A stretch of DNA of 64,000 bases, taken from positions 20,535,874 to 20,599,873 of the forward strand of contig CM069455.1 of NCBI GenBank assembly GCA_035610835.1, read 5' to 3'. This document shows, in pieces, positions 10,057-19,161 of the stretch (position 1 is the stretch's first letter; every line of letters starts with the position of its first letter). Source of the DNA: Ophiura sarsii (Eukaryota; Echinodermata; Ophiuroidea; Amphilepidida; Ophiuridae). The position numbers and the translations under genes are program-made. Under the pieces are notes generated by a model. The model saw only the letters and a program-made list of their open reading frames with translations. It was not told the DNA's origin and made no database searches.

Positions 10057-10172
10057 GTAACCCCAGTTTAGGGTTTTTGACTGGGATCCCAATTTTCGAG
10101 GAAAAAACACCAGCTAAATCTCAGGGAAGGGATTCGATCCAGGGACCCTCCGTTCTCAAGCCCCATGTCCCA
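10057..10172 (-). repeat. SINE-like unit with a pol III B-box on the - strand
   Basis: On the - strand, 10130-10140 reads GGATCGAATCC, close to the tRNA B-box consensus. A related unit lies at 10280-10390; both share the blocks CAGTTTAGGGTTTTTGACY and GGGACCCTCCGTTCTCAAGC. No convincing A-box was found, so this is a SINE relic at best. Confidence 0.5.
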
Positions 10173-10279
10173 CCAAGCCACGGCCCTCAGCTACTCGTTG
10201 GCGCAGTGTACTGCGCTCACTATATAGACTTGGTTGAATTGACTCATGATCATCGAAAAAGGAAGAAAAAATGGTACCA

Positions 10280-10390
10280 TAACCCTAACCCCGGTTTAGG
10301 GTTTTTGACCAAGACCACAATTTTCAAGGAAAAACACTCAAGGAACCTGCCAGGATTCGATTCGGGGACCCTCCGTTCTCAAGCCCCATG
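10280..10390 (-). repeat. SINE-like unit, second copy
   Basis: Same unit as 10057-10172, with the B-box-like GAATCGAATCC on the - strand at 10353-10363. It begins with TAACCCTAACCC, which is only two telomere-like units and not a telomere. Confidence 0.5.
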
Positions 10391-10442
10391 TTTTTTGTGT
10401 GTTTTTTTCATTCTAAAATGTTGTAAATTTCATCACTATAAG

Positions 10443-10703
10443 TAACCCTAACCCTACTACACCACACGGCCAACCTGTTTTTATAACCTTGTGTGCAAGT
10501 TTTGGGCTACAAAATGGACCCAGACTATATAACGAGGCGAATATACTGAGCCGAGGTGTAGTGCTCCCGTGGTGTAGTGGATTGGAAGCTGGGCTTTGGT
10601 GCAGGAGGTCCGGGGTTCAAATCCCAGGGGAGCAGGGACATTCCTGGTGCATTTTGGGTCGGAAAAAGAATCTGTTGCTGTGTGGTGTAGTAGGGTTAGG
10701 GTT
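10443..10703. repeat. tRNA-like sequence between 24-25 bp inverted repeats
   Basis: TAACCCTAACCCTACTACAC (start of a 25-base arm, 10443-10467) is mirrored at 10680-10703 by GTGTGGTGTAGTAGGGTTAG and on. The tRNA-like sequence lies between them. The arms are nearly perfect, so the unit could be a composite mobile element or a fold-back. Confidence 0.65.
10563..10634 (+). tRNA. tRNA-like sequence (SINE head or tRNA pseudogene)
   Basis: GCTCCC at the start pairs with GGGAGC at the end (acceptor stem). TGGTGTAGTGG fits the A-box, and GGGTTCAAATCCC is a perfect B-box with the T stem. The length of about 72 suits a tRNA. The anticodon stem pairs poorly (only CTG/CAG is obvious), so I do not assign an isotype and think it a tRNA-derived SINE head or a pseudogene rather than a working tRNA. 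Confidence 0.5.
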
Positions 10704-10789
10704 TTAAGGAAAAGTTCAGGGTTTACCCACCTGGACCCAAGCGTGTACCTCAACACACCCTTACTAAAATGCAATCATCAGCAAGGTGG

Positions 10790-10927
10790 TACCAGGTTGC
10801 GCAAGGTTGCACACATTTGTCGCAAGGTTGTGGATGATTGCTGCAAGGTTGTGCAACCTTCTCAGAAGAACCAAACTGGTTGCGCAAGGTTGTATTTTCC
10901 AAATTTATCCTTGCGCAAGGTTGCAGA
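10790..10927 (+). repeat. Irregular cluster of GCAAGGTTG motifs
   Basis: The nonamer GCAAGGTTG occurs about six times in some 140 bases at uneven spacing, once next to its reverse complement CAACCTT. This is not a simple tandem array. Confidence 0.75.
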
Positions 10928-12418
10928 ATTGATTGCGATTTTTATAAGGGACACTGCCAAATTAAACAAAGAAAGAAACATTTTGGCTAAGGTACAAAAA
11001 AAAGCCACCCTGTCCGGTTGTACAGGCAAACGAAACCTCTCAGGTCGGGTCGGTCAGGCTTTTTCCTTTCATGTTTTTTCTTGACCATATTTATTGTTTC
11101 CTTTTTAAAAATCTGTAAATATTTGTTTACAATAACAAGCAAAAGGGAAAAAAATAATTAATTTCTAATACAATGGGCCTGTACAACAGGTTTTGTTTTT
11201 TCCTTTATCATGTTTATTGGGAAAGTAAACAAAATTGGGATATTCATTTGAATTTGCTGGCACCATCAAAAGCAATAATAAAATATTTATATTTGTTATG
11301 CAAACTCAAACTTAAGTTTTTCACAAATTGAATTATGATCCTTGATTCTGTTCTGACATTGGATTGGACGTAGAATATTAAGTTGCTAGGGTATTTGTTG
11401 CATTTAAACAATGCCTTTATTAATGCTACAACCCATTTAAAAAAAATTAAATATTAGGCAATTCAAACATTTGACCTGGACACAAAATAATCAATTTATA
11501 ATAGTGTTTAAAGGTGATTTCCCCTGCAGCTCAAAATAACCAATTTTTGTCTTCTCTTTTACAATATTGATTTTAGGTTGCATTATAATAGATTGTTGTC
11601 AATCTCCAAATGGATGTGAATAACTGTCAAGCATTGGATATCTTACGAAGACGGATGGCCTGTACTCAGTGGGACACAGGGAGCAGGATGACCAAGGGAT
11701 TCAATTTGCCTGAAGTGTGGATGGAACAGGGAACATGATGGCCAATAGACTTCACATTTGGATGTATGGATGGAATTAACTATCTATCTATGTATATGTC
11801 TCATACATGTACATGTAGCTATATTCATGGCATTGGGCGATGCAGTGATGAAACTAGACTCTATAGAGACCTAAGTTTTTTAAGCTGCATACCATCAGCT
11901 GCTCTGATCACTGAGGTATATATTGTTATATTACCTTATTGTGTAAAAACTTTGAGCAAGGTTATACCAATTGTACATGTAGTATTGTAATGGGATGCCA
12001 TCTTCTACAGTGAAATTTACTTGGGATTTTGTGTCGTGAGCAATTATCACTTCTAGTCTCAAGGCAAAGGAAATAATAAATAGAGAGTCAGTACAAGTGA
12101 AGGAGGAGTATCGATAATAAGGCCAGAACCAAACACAATTAGTCGGCTGTATGGTACAACAATCAAGAAATGCTCTGCGCATGGTATTAAACAGTACCTG
12201 GACATAAATTTAGTTGATCAAGGAGTCACATGAGTCAATATTTGATTATTGGGTTTTGGCTTTGATTAAAAACACAAGTGGGGATGAAAAGGCTGGTTTT
12301 TGGTTTGGCATCAGTTATAATTCAAACACAATGATGTTGTAGCTTTTAAAGGAGGGGTCCCGCAAGCACAACATTATTTAGCCAAAATTGCATAATTATA
12401 TAGAACAAAACATCATAC

Positions 12419-12704
12419 TATAATCAAAACAAAAAATGGTCGATCACAGCGTATACGATTCCCCAGCATCCCATGCGACTAGTGCGTATCATGCGTAACC
12501 GTGACATCAAGGGCACAGTAAAACTGGAAGATGTTACATACTTGTAAACAATAAGTAATTGACCAATCGCGGCCCTACTCAACAAGACCATGCGCCACGT
12601 TGCGACTGTTTTGGAACGAACTGCATGCAAGGACACGCTCAACCTTTGTAATGATCACGAGCGCTCAGATCATGATGCTGTGACAAATTTTGGTTTTGAT
12701 TATA
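12419..12704. mobile_element. MITE with TATAATCAAAAC termini, - copy, inside the 12347 element
   Basis: Its ends match the 7001-7312 element, and its interior is that element's reverse complement with divergence. It splits the host sequence at CATCATAC, leaving TA at both edges. Confidence 0.8.
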
Positions 12705-12806
12705 GTAACAAAAACTAATAAAAACTGCCATATCTATCTCTCAATGTTCATACAATTTTTAAAATTTGCGGTGATTGAAAGTCCCACTGTCGATGACTTC
12801 ATGGTC

Positions 12807-13442
12807 AGGCCTAAAAAAATTGTTTGATTGGCCTAACATGACAAAAACAAATAGGGTAGGTCGGTCGAGATTTTTAATTTTTTTTTATATCACCTGCTTT
12901 GGGGACTTAAAATAGCCGAAAATGAAAGCAACCAGTCAGAAACTTTAATACTTTGTTCAATTTTTATATTTATATATACAGGGCGCGTCCAAAAGAAGTT
13001 GTACGAGAATGAATATTTGTTTAAAAAAATACCAAACAAATTTGACAAACCAATGAGGCACGTTTTCAAAAAGCAACTTATTCCGCTTATATGACATAAG
13101 GCATCATTGAAACCGATCAATTATATCAGGAGCTATGTCTGTTTTAATAAAAGAGACCCTTTTTTGATCGATTTCAATGATCCCTTTTGTGATATGCGCG
13201 GAATAAGTTGCTCTTTGAATACTTGCCTCATTGGTTTGTCAAATTTGTTTGGTCTATTTTTAAACAAATATTCATTCCCGTACACTTCTTTTTTGACTCG
13301 CCCTGTATTTAAAAAAAAACCACCTTTTAAAATTAAAAAAAAAAAAAAAAATTCCCCCTCAAAATAATAACAAATATTCAGGGTTCAGTGATGTATTTAG
13401 GGTCTGTCGGGTTAGGCTAATCAAACTTTTTTCTTTAGGCCT
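12807..13442. mobile_element. TIR element of the GGTCGGTCGG family inside the 12347 element
   Basis: AGGCCTAAAAAAATTGTTTG at the left pairs with the right end TCAAACTTTTTTCTTTAGGC. Inside each end are GGCCTAAC-type blocks and, at the left, GGGTAGGTCGGTCGAG. Its own interior was entered by the fold-back at 12977-13307. Confidence 0.75.
12977..13307. mobile_element. Mariner-type fold-back, innermost of the stack
   Basis: TACAGGGCGCGTCCAAAAGA is mirrored by CTTTTTTGACTCGCCCTGTA (one or two differences), with arms of about 150 bp. TACAGGG...CCCTGTA ends with TA at the edges are typical of Tc1/mariner-type elements. No transposase. Confidence 0.8.
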
Positions 13443-13703
13443 TATATATTGCATTGTATAACTATGACTTCATCGATAAAGGGATTTTTGATCGCCAAGA
13501 ATTTTAAAAATTGCATGTTGAAAGATGGTGTTTTTTATTCGTTTCTGTCATAAGTGTGGTGTTTTATTCTATATAATACAAAAGTTGGGCTCAGTAGTTA
13601 TTTTTCTAATATATATAATGCAAAATGTTGTGCTTGCGGGACCCCTCCTTTAAGAATTAGCCTACTTGTTTCTTATTGTCAGAAAATGTAATACACTAAG
13701 TAG

Positions 13704-13863
13704 CAAGCCTCGATTTAAGGATATGTGGACTAGGAGCTACTTAGTGACTTTTCTGACCATAGTAGCTCTGGTACTATACTTTGCTGTTCAAAATTTGAAA
13801 AACATCGGGAGCTAAAACTTGGCAACCAGGTGTAAAAAACTCCTGGGCGCCCAGTTAAATATG
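13704..13863. mobile_element. Second copy of the AAGCCTCGATTTAAG MITE
   Basis: The left end is identical to 5305-5320 and the interior blocks match (GGAGCTACTT, TTCTGAC, ACTTTGCT, ACTTGGCAACC). The right end has decayed (AGTTAAATATGG). Confidence 0.7.
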
Positions 13864-13965
13864 GACACTCAATTTTCAGAGCAAAATTAAGGTTACAAAC
13901 TGTTAATAAATAAAGAGGACATAATACCCTGTTAAAAGGGACCGCTCGGGTTTGGTCATGGACCT

Positions 13966-14001
13966 CCCCCCCCCCCCCCCCCCACCCCCCCCCCCCCCCC
14001 C
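13966..14001. repeat. Poly-C tract
   Basis: About 35 bases of C broken by a single A. Tract length is not trustworthy. Confidence 0.9.
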
Positions 14002-14333
14002 TCAAAATGACCGTATAAATAAATCTGTAGACATTTTTCTGACAAGAAAAGAAATTAGGCCAGTATTCATTGGCATGAGAATATTTCCATCAATTTCTAA
14101 CAATTGGATCTGTTGGACCTGTAGAACAGGGTTTCTTTTTTTCCAGCCTCTAAGGATTACCAAAAAATACCTGCCTTGATCTATGAGCAAACTGACCACT
14201 CGGGTTTGGTCGCCGGGTTTTCTAGTTTTTTTTATTTGAAAATATGAAAAGAATTGGCTTCATTGGGCCTGTAGAACAGGGGTTTTTTTGGTGCCTAACA
14301 GATGTTGTCGTTGAACAAGTTTCTAAGATGGTA

Positions 14334-14519
14334 TACTGTAAAAGTGGACATTTTTGCGAGTAAGTTTAGCGCTTCGCAAATTTTGAAAAAGTTTGCTTGT
14401 TTTTATATTTGTGATGTTGAGGTTCCTTAAATAGACATACATACAAAAGGAATATATTCGTGCATTTTTCTTTTTGCGCTTGCTGATCTTAGCGCAAGAA
14501 AATTTCCACTTTTACAGTA
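14334..14519. mobile_element. MITE with TACTGTAAAAGTGG termini
   Basis: TACTGTAAAAGTGGACATTT at the left is mirrored by CCACTTTTACAGTA at the right (186 bp, TA edges). Further copies are at 44291-44448 and, with one end only, 54484-54640. The next element begins within two bases of its right end. Confidence 0.85.
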
Positions 14520-14520
14520 G

Positions 14521-14706
14521 TTGGATTAGTTCCAAATTGGTGAATTACAGCAGCAAATTAATACAGAAGGACGGGGGCGCACATAAAGCGCACTGTGCAT
14601 TATGTGTGATGCGTTAATGCGACCAAAACCATGTACGTTAATTTTTTTACTTTTGCGCAGAGAGATAAAAAACAAATATTTCTTGCCAATTTGGAACTGA
14701 TTAAAC
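14521..14706. mobile_element. MITE of the TCAGTTCCAAATTGGCGA family
   Basis: Begins TTGGATTAGTTCCAAATTGG and ends CCAATTTGGAACTGATTAAA. The interior has the shared order CAGCAAATTAAT, CATTATG, ACTTTTGCGCAGAGAGA, AAATATTTCT. The family has at least eight members in this window. Confidence 0.8.
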
Positions 14707-14756
14707 ATTAAACCATAATAAACAGCAAAAAAAAGAAGATATAAAGAAAATCGGCA

Positions 14757-14853
14757 TAATTCTGTTATACCCTTCACACCAACATCGATTAGTATGCGTC
14801 ATTTTTAAAAATCACGCACTACGAATACCCCTGTGAAGGGTATAACAGAATTA
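14757..14853. mobile_element. 96-bp fold-back MITE, opposite orientation
   Basis: Reverse-complement relative of 8297-8392 with the same TAATTCTGTTATACCC ends. Confidence 0.8.
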
Positions 14854-16187
14854 CTCCAGAAAATCTGTTTATGGCAAATTGTATCACAGTTATAACTACA
14901 ATGTATTATATCTTGAGATGACAGATCAGGTTAACTTGTCAGGTCCATTTACCATGCTTACCGCTATATGAGCACTTCAAATAATGGATTAAATATCCTA
15001 TAATACCGTTAGCTATTCATGCCTTTTGCGCTTCCCATCGGGTACACTTATATTTTTATGTACACAATAAGTGTTTATCGATTGCTGCTTTCGTGTCCTC
15101 GACACTGACCTGATCAGGTCACACCGTAAGGTCGGTCAACACACACACACGCTGCGCACCTGAAAGATCATTTTGCTATAGAACAGGGTAGTGGTTTTTT
15201 GTCGCCTTATGTCCAACACACCAATTAGAAACTCGTGGCGTTGGACCAGTGTGATCGGGCCTAATGATAGATAGAATTCAAACCGACAATGTTTGGCCGT
15301 ATAATGATTTACATAATTTTAATGGTTAATTTGTTATTTTTAACAGAGTGCAAACAATAAAAATTGGGAATAATACTTGTGATTGTTGGTTTCTTTTGTT
15401 TAAGAAGTTATTCAATGCATGTGCCTGTGTCTGGTCTATTAGGTTGAGTTTAAGTTCATTATGTTCACTATACTTTGTTCAGTATAGGCAAGACTTGTGA
15501 ATTAATCCACAGACAAAATTAATTCTAACTGTGGCGTGTATATTTTAATGTTCGCATGCAGCAGGATTATCATAAGCAACTGCGCACAATGCATTATGCA
15601 CAATTACGTCCATATTAATAGATGAGTTAACAAGAAGGAATTATTTTTGTGCGAATAAATACAATCACAATTGTTGTCTTTTGTGTACTGAACAAACTAT
15701 ATGATATTTAAATCAAGAATACTTTTTGGGATGATGTCACTGCATACTTTGCCTGCCAATGCCATTTGATATGGGTGCAATATTATTCTGAAAGTGCAAT
15801 CACTTAAACAGTTCAACAGACCGACCCTACCTGGAGAGGTCCATCCCTGAACAGTTTTTTCCTCAAAAATCATCTGAAATCTTGCAAACCTTTGATGTTT
15901 GACCAACAATATAAGCAAGATTGTAGATGTCAATGATCTTAATGAAATCCTTTCAATTCAATTCTTTTTATTTACTGTGATCCACTTCACGCAACAAAAA
16001 TATGATTACTCATCTCGAGGGGGGGTTGGAACTCACCAGTGTGGTGACGAATGAGAGTTAATAATTTGACTTGGATTTGTCAAATAATTTCTTTATTTTT
16101 GGTGGACTAAAGTTACCCTTGGGTCATCCCAGTTCTACGGTAACTAGCATCTACATGCACATTTATTTTTTAAATAGTCTTAATATA
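14854..16187. other. Non-coding stretch, no gene recognised
   Basis: AT-rich with a short CA run near 15140 and one CTATAGAACAGGG end of the CCTGTTCTA repeat family at about 15178. No splice-bounded frame found. Confidence 0.5.
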
Positions 16188-16400
16188 GAGTAAAGTTGCC
16201 AGTTTTCGGTCAGCGCCTATTTTCGGTCACTTTCGCCAAAATTGTGTAATTGCATCGGTCATCGTAATTTTAAAGCAATACCAGGCATCAACTATGCTGC
16301 GGTTTTCTAGCCGTCAGTTTATAACGACGAGGTCATTTTCATTACACGATTTGGGCGAAGTGACCGAAAATAGGCTGACCGAAAACTGGCGACTTTACCC
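16188..16400. mobile_element. TIR element with TTTTCGGTCA-rich ends
   Basis: The left end (AGTAAAGTTGCCAGTTTTCG, then GTCAGCGCCTATTTTCGGTC) is mirrored by the right end (GACCGAAAATAGGCTGACCG, then AAAACTGGCGACTTTAC). TIRs of about 45-50 bp. It abuts the next element without a gap. Confidence 0.85.
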
Positions 16401-16596
16401 TACTGTAAAACAACTTAATTATGCTACAATGTAGCAATTTAATTTCGCTAGGAGATCAAATTAAATTGCCACCAATTATCATGATTATATTATATAGGAC
16501 GATGATACAAATTAGTGAAATTAAATTGCTGCAAAATGTTGACTAAATGATAATTCGCTAAATTAAGTTCCCGAGAAATTAAACTGTTTTACAGTA
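16401..16596. mobile_element. MITE with TACTGTAAAACAACTTAATT termini
   Basis: Left TACTGTAAAACAACTTAATT, right AAATTAAACTGTTTTACAGTA. Truncated or related copies are at 34018-34206 and 34522-34703. Together with 14334 they form a wider group sharing CTGTAAAA ends. Confidence 0.8.
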
Positions 16597-17242
16597 TTAT
16601 CATTTGATTTGTGTCATTTTCATTTATATTGTCATAATTTGGTTTTGATGATGGTGAGTGATCGGTGATTCTCACAAGATCCGTCCCTCATCTGCAATGT
16701 CATTGTTCACTCTAAAGGGCTTCCCTATTGACCTTTGTAAAGATGAAATGCATCTTTTGTGGGGATATTTTGAGACCAAACAGCAGCATTGTCACTGTTG
16801 ATGCCCATATCATAAATCTTAAGCAGACTATGTTGATGTTTCTTGATGTTTTTTCTTGATTGATTTCAAGTATGGCAATTGACCCTGCAAAAAGTGCATT
16901 TCGGTGAATTTTCATATTTTTTTCAAAATGTTGGCAGGTGAAAGCAATCACATAGGAGATATGACCAGGTCAAGTCAAACACAGGTATACAATAGGCATC
17001 AAGGTAAAGATGATGAAAGTTGGATAACTAATGATTTTGGAGGACTGAATGCTGTCATCATTTATTTCTCCAACTACAGTGTGTGAGATCCATGTCAGTT
17101 GAAGGGGTTCGTGAGGCTGGTTCACTCAGTGCATGATTTGGTACAGATAAGCTGATTGCAAGATGCTCGTCTCATTTCTGAAAATAAAAAACAAAACAAG
17201 AAATTTTATTTGTGGCAATTTTAATGTCTGGATGCCCTTACT
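16597..17242. other. Non-coding stretch, no gene recognised
   Basis: An open run near 16904-17086 has no splice support and no recognisable motif. No repeat ends paired. Confidence 0.45.
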
Positions 17243-17509
17243 GACAAAAAAAACCACCCTGTTCTATTGGCCCGACCGACCCATTCTTTAGAAATCGGTG
17301 AACAAATGTTCACATGCAGATGAATACAGACCCAAATATTTGGAGTTCCTTTATTTTTTGGGCTTGTCAAAATTCAATAAGTTTTTTTACAGATTTGTAA
17401 ACATTTTATGGTCATTTTCAATTCAAGGGGATAAAAGTTAAAAAACACACTGACAAAACACCTGACCAACCGACCCATCCTGAGGGGTCTGTTTAGTACA
17501 GGAAACCCA
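17243..17509. mobile_element. Member of the CCTGTTCTA-YGGGCCCGACC dispersed family
   Basis: The left end (GACAAAAAAAACCACCCTGT, then TCTATTGGCCCGACCGACCC) and the right end (ACCAACCGACCCATCCTGAG, then GTCTGTTTAGTACAGGAAACC) carry related motifs. The family has at least eight partial members here, including 31690-31970, 43268-43505 and 45592-45873. Confidence 0.6.
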
Positions 17510-17756
17510 TTCGTTGGTGTGTTTTTTTCTTTTCTTTTTTTCCCTTAGGATGGGGACAGATAGTGAAACATGCAAAATACCCTATGATGAATAATACCAA
17601 CTGATGACAAATATCACTAAGTATGATTTGTTGTACTAGGGGTCTGTTTACACGTAAAACAGGGTTTCTTTTTTTGTTGTCACAATGTAAAAAGAATCGA
17701 GTAGCAAAACCCTAACCCTAATCTCATTGCGCAATCACGCAAAGGTCAAAATCTTT

Positions 17757-17960
17757 TTTGAGCGTGATCCGTTAGCGTGATACACTATCTGCTGGGTGAT
17801 ACACAATCTGCTGGACTCCGGCCATGGTAGACTGGGTTCGATTCCTGGGGCGGCACACACCATTTTTACTGTCCTTATTCGTCCCGTGTCTCCCTACGTT
17901 AGCTTTATTGCAACACCCCATATGAGGGGTTGGGGTGAAGCCTTCAATTCTATAACAAAT
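17757..17960 (+). repeat. tRNA-derived SINE relic
   Basis: GGTTCGATTCC at about 17832-17842 is a perfect B-box match followed by CTGGGGCGGCAC. The upstream half is too changed for a confident A-box. The following 100 bases would be the SINE body. Confidence 0.4.
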
Positions 17961-19133
17961 TAGCTTTAGATATTACCCTCGGCCCAGCACAAGTGCCCAT
18001 AATTGAACTATTAAAAAGTGAAGCTTAGTCAGTTACTTACAATCCAGCCATCAGCTAGGTCAATGTGTTCCTGTCGAGACTACAGTCTACACCACCAGTA
18101 CCACTCCAGAACAGACGATGGATGGAATGAACACTGTAACCATGGACTTAAAAAGTCCATGTTCACCATGGACTTATCCCGTTCTTGCTCGGTGTCTTCT
18201 TGCGAACTGAATTGAATACAATGACGGCTGATACACCATGGCCGTATGCGGTATCACGGCGTATGGTTGAAGAAATGTGTTCAAAATGTCTCCGTATTTC
18301 ATATCAAATGTCTACATGCCACGGTAAAACCAAATACAAAATAACGTCTATAGTACTCAAATCAACACTCGTTGAGTAATAGATATGTGATAATTGTACT
18401 TTTAAGTGGATTTGCAGAGCAAGTTTAGTTGTTCATTTCGTTTCATTTCACTTCATGGGCGTCGCCATTTGTTTACATATTGTATTCTCGCGGAAACACG
18501 AAAATGGTTAACATCGATAACGCGAGATTTCAATTCGGCAGTGTTGCAAGTCCGTTTATTTTTTTCCGCCCGATGCCATAAAAAATCTGACCTACCCCCC
18601 CTGACATAATATACCTTTAAAACGAAATAAATATATTTTACAAATGTTGACTAGTAGAAGAAAAAAAATCGCCGGGACGACACTTCGGGGACTGGTGGAA
18701 CTTGTCTAGTAGACTAGTCCATCCAGCATTGACCAAATGGCAGGATTTTTGCCTATTATCACATGAATATAATGATATGAAGTGTAAAAATCCTGGATAC
18801 GCCCTTGCCCAAAGGTCTACATTTTGACAAAATCCGTCGGCACTACCAAGGAGTTATCACTCCTTGGCACTTCCAAATACCAACCCACCTGAACTGAAAC
18901 CAAATCCCTGTTAGGCGGATCTCATCCTCTATTAGAAAGTTGCGATGATACGTTTTGATAAACAAAATATAATTTTAGACAATTACACTTTCAAATGGAT
19001 CCTTTTTAATTTAATGTAGCGGCATAACCGCGTTCCTCGAAAGCATCGTACCTCCTCTCACTGAGCGTAAATTTAGGGGAGCGTGCTAGAGATCTGTACG
19101 ATACGATGCTGTAACATTTACAATCTCACAAAA
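17961..19133 (+). promoter_or_regulatory. Upstream region and probable 5' UTR/promoter of RANBP3
   Basis: No upstream coding exon is visible. Just before the ATG lie a CpG-containing stretch (18440-18560, with TCGCCATTTG) and an inverted pair AGCATCGTA/TACGATGCT (about 19042 and 19102) that could form a hairpin in the leader. No TATA box stands out. The promoter assignment is by position only. Confidence 0.35.
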
Positions 19134-19161
19134 ATGGCGCAGGTTCAGGACCCCGAAGTAG
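19134..19161 (+). CDS. RANBP3: RANBP3 exon 1
   Basis: Start codon plus nine codons (MAQVQDPEV), leaving phase 1 at TAG/GTCAGT. A competing donor four bases earlier (GAA/GTAGGT) would break the frame into exon 2. Confidence 0.75.

Larger units (their letters stand above)
12347..13652. mobile_element. TIR element opened by two later insertions (host of a nested stack)
   Basis: TAAAGGAGGGGTCCCGCAAG at the left end is mirrored by CTTGCGGGACCCCTCCTTTA at the right. An uninterrupted relative of about 400 bp at 32929-33330 shows the intact order: CATCATAC, a few bases, then CTCTCAATRT and AATTTGCGGYGAT. In the present copy that order is broken at 12419-12704 and at 12807-13442. The uninterrupted element is itself a long fold-back. 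Confidence 0.85.

Noticed and set aside
10443..10460. Telomere-like CCCTAA repeats
   Set aside because: Only two to three units here and again at about 17708; they belong to dispersed repeats.
10596..11084. 162-codon open frame on +
   Set aside because: It crosses the tRNA-like sequence and the GCAAGGTTG cluster, so it is a chance opening in repeats.
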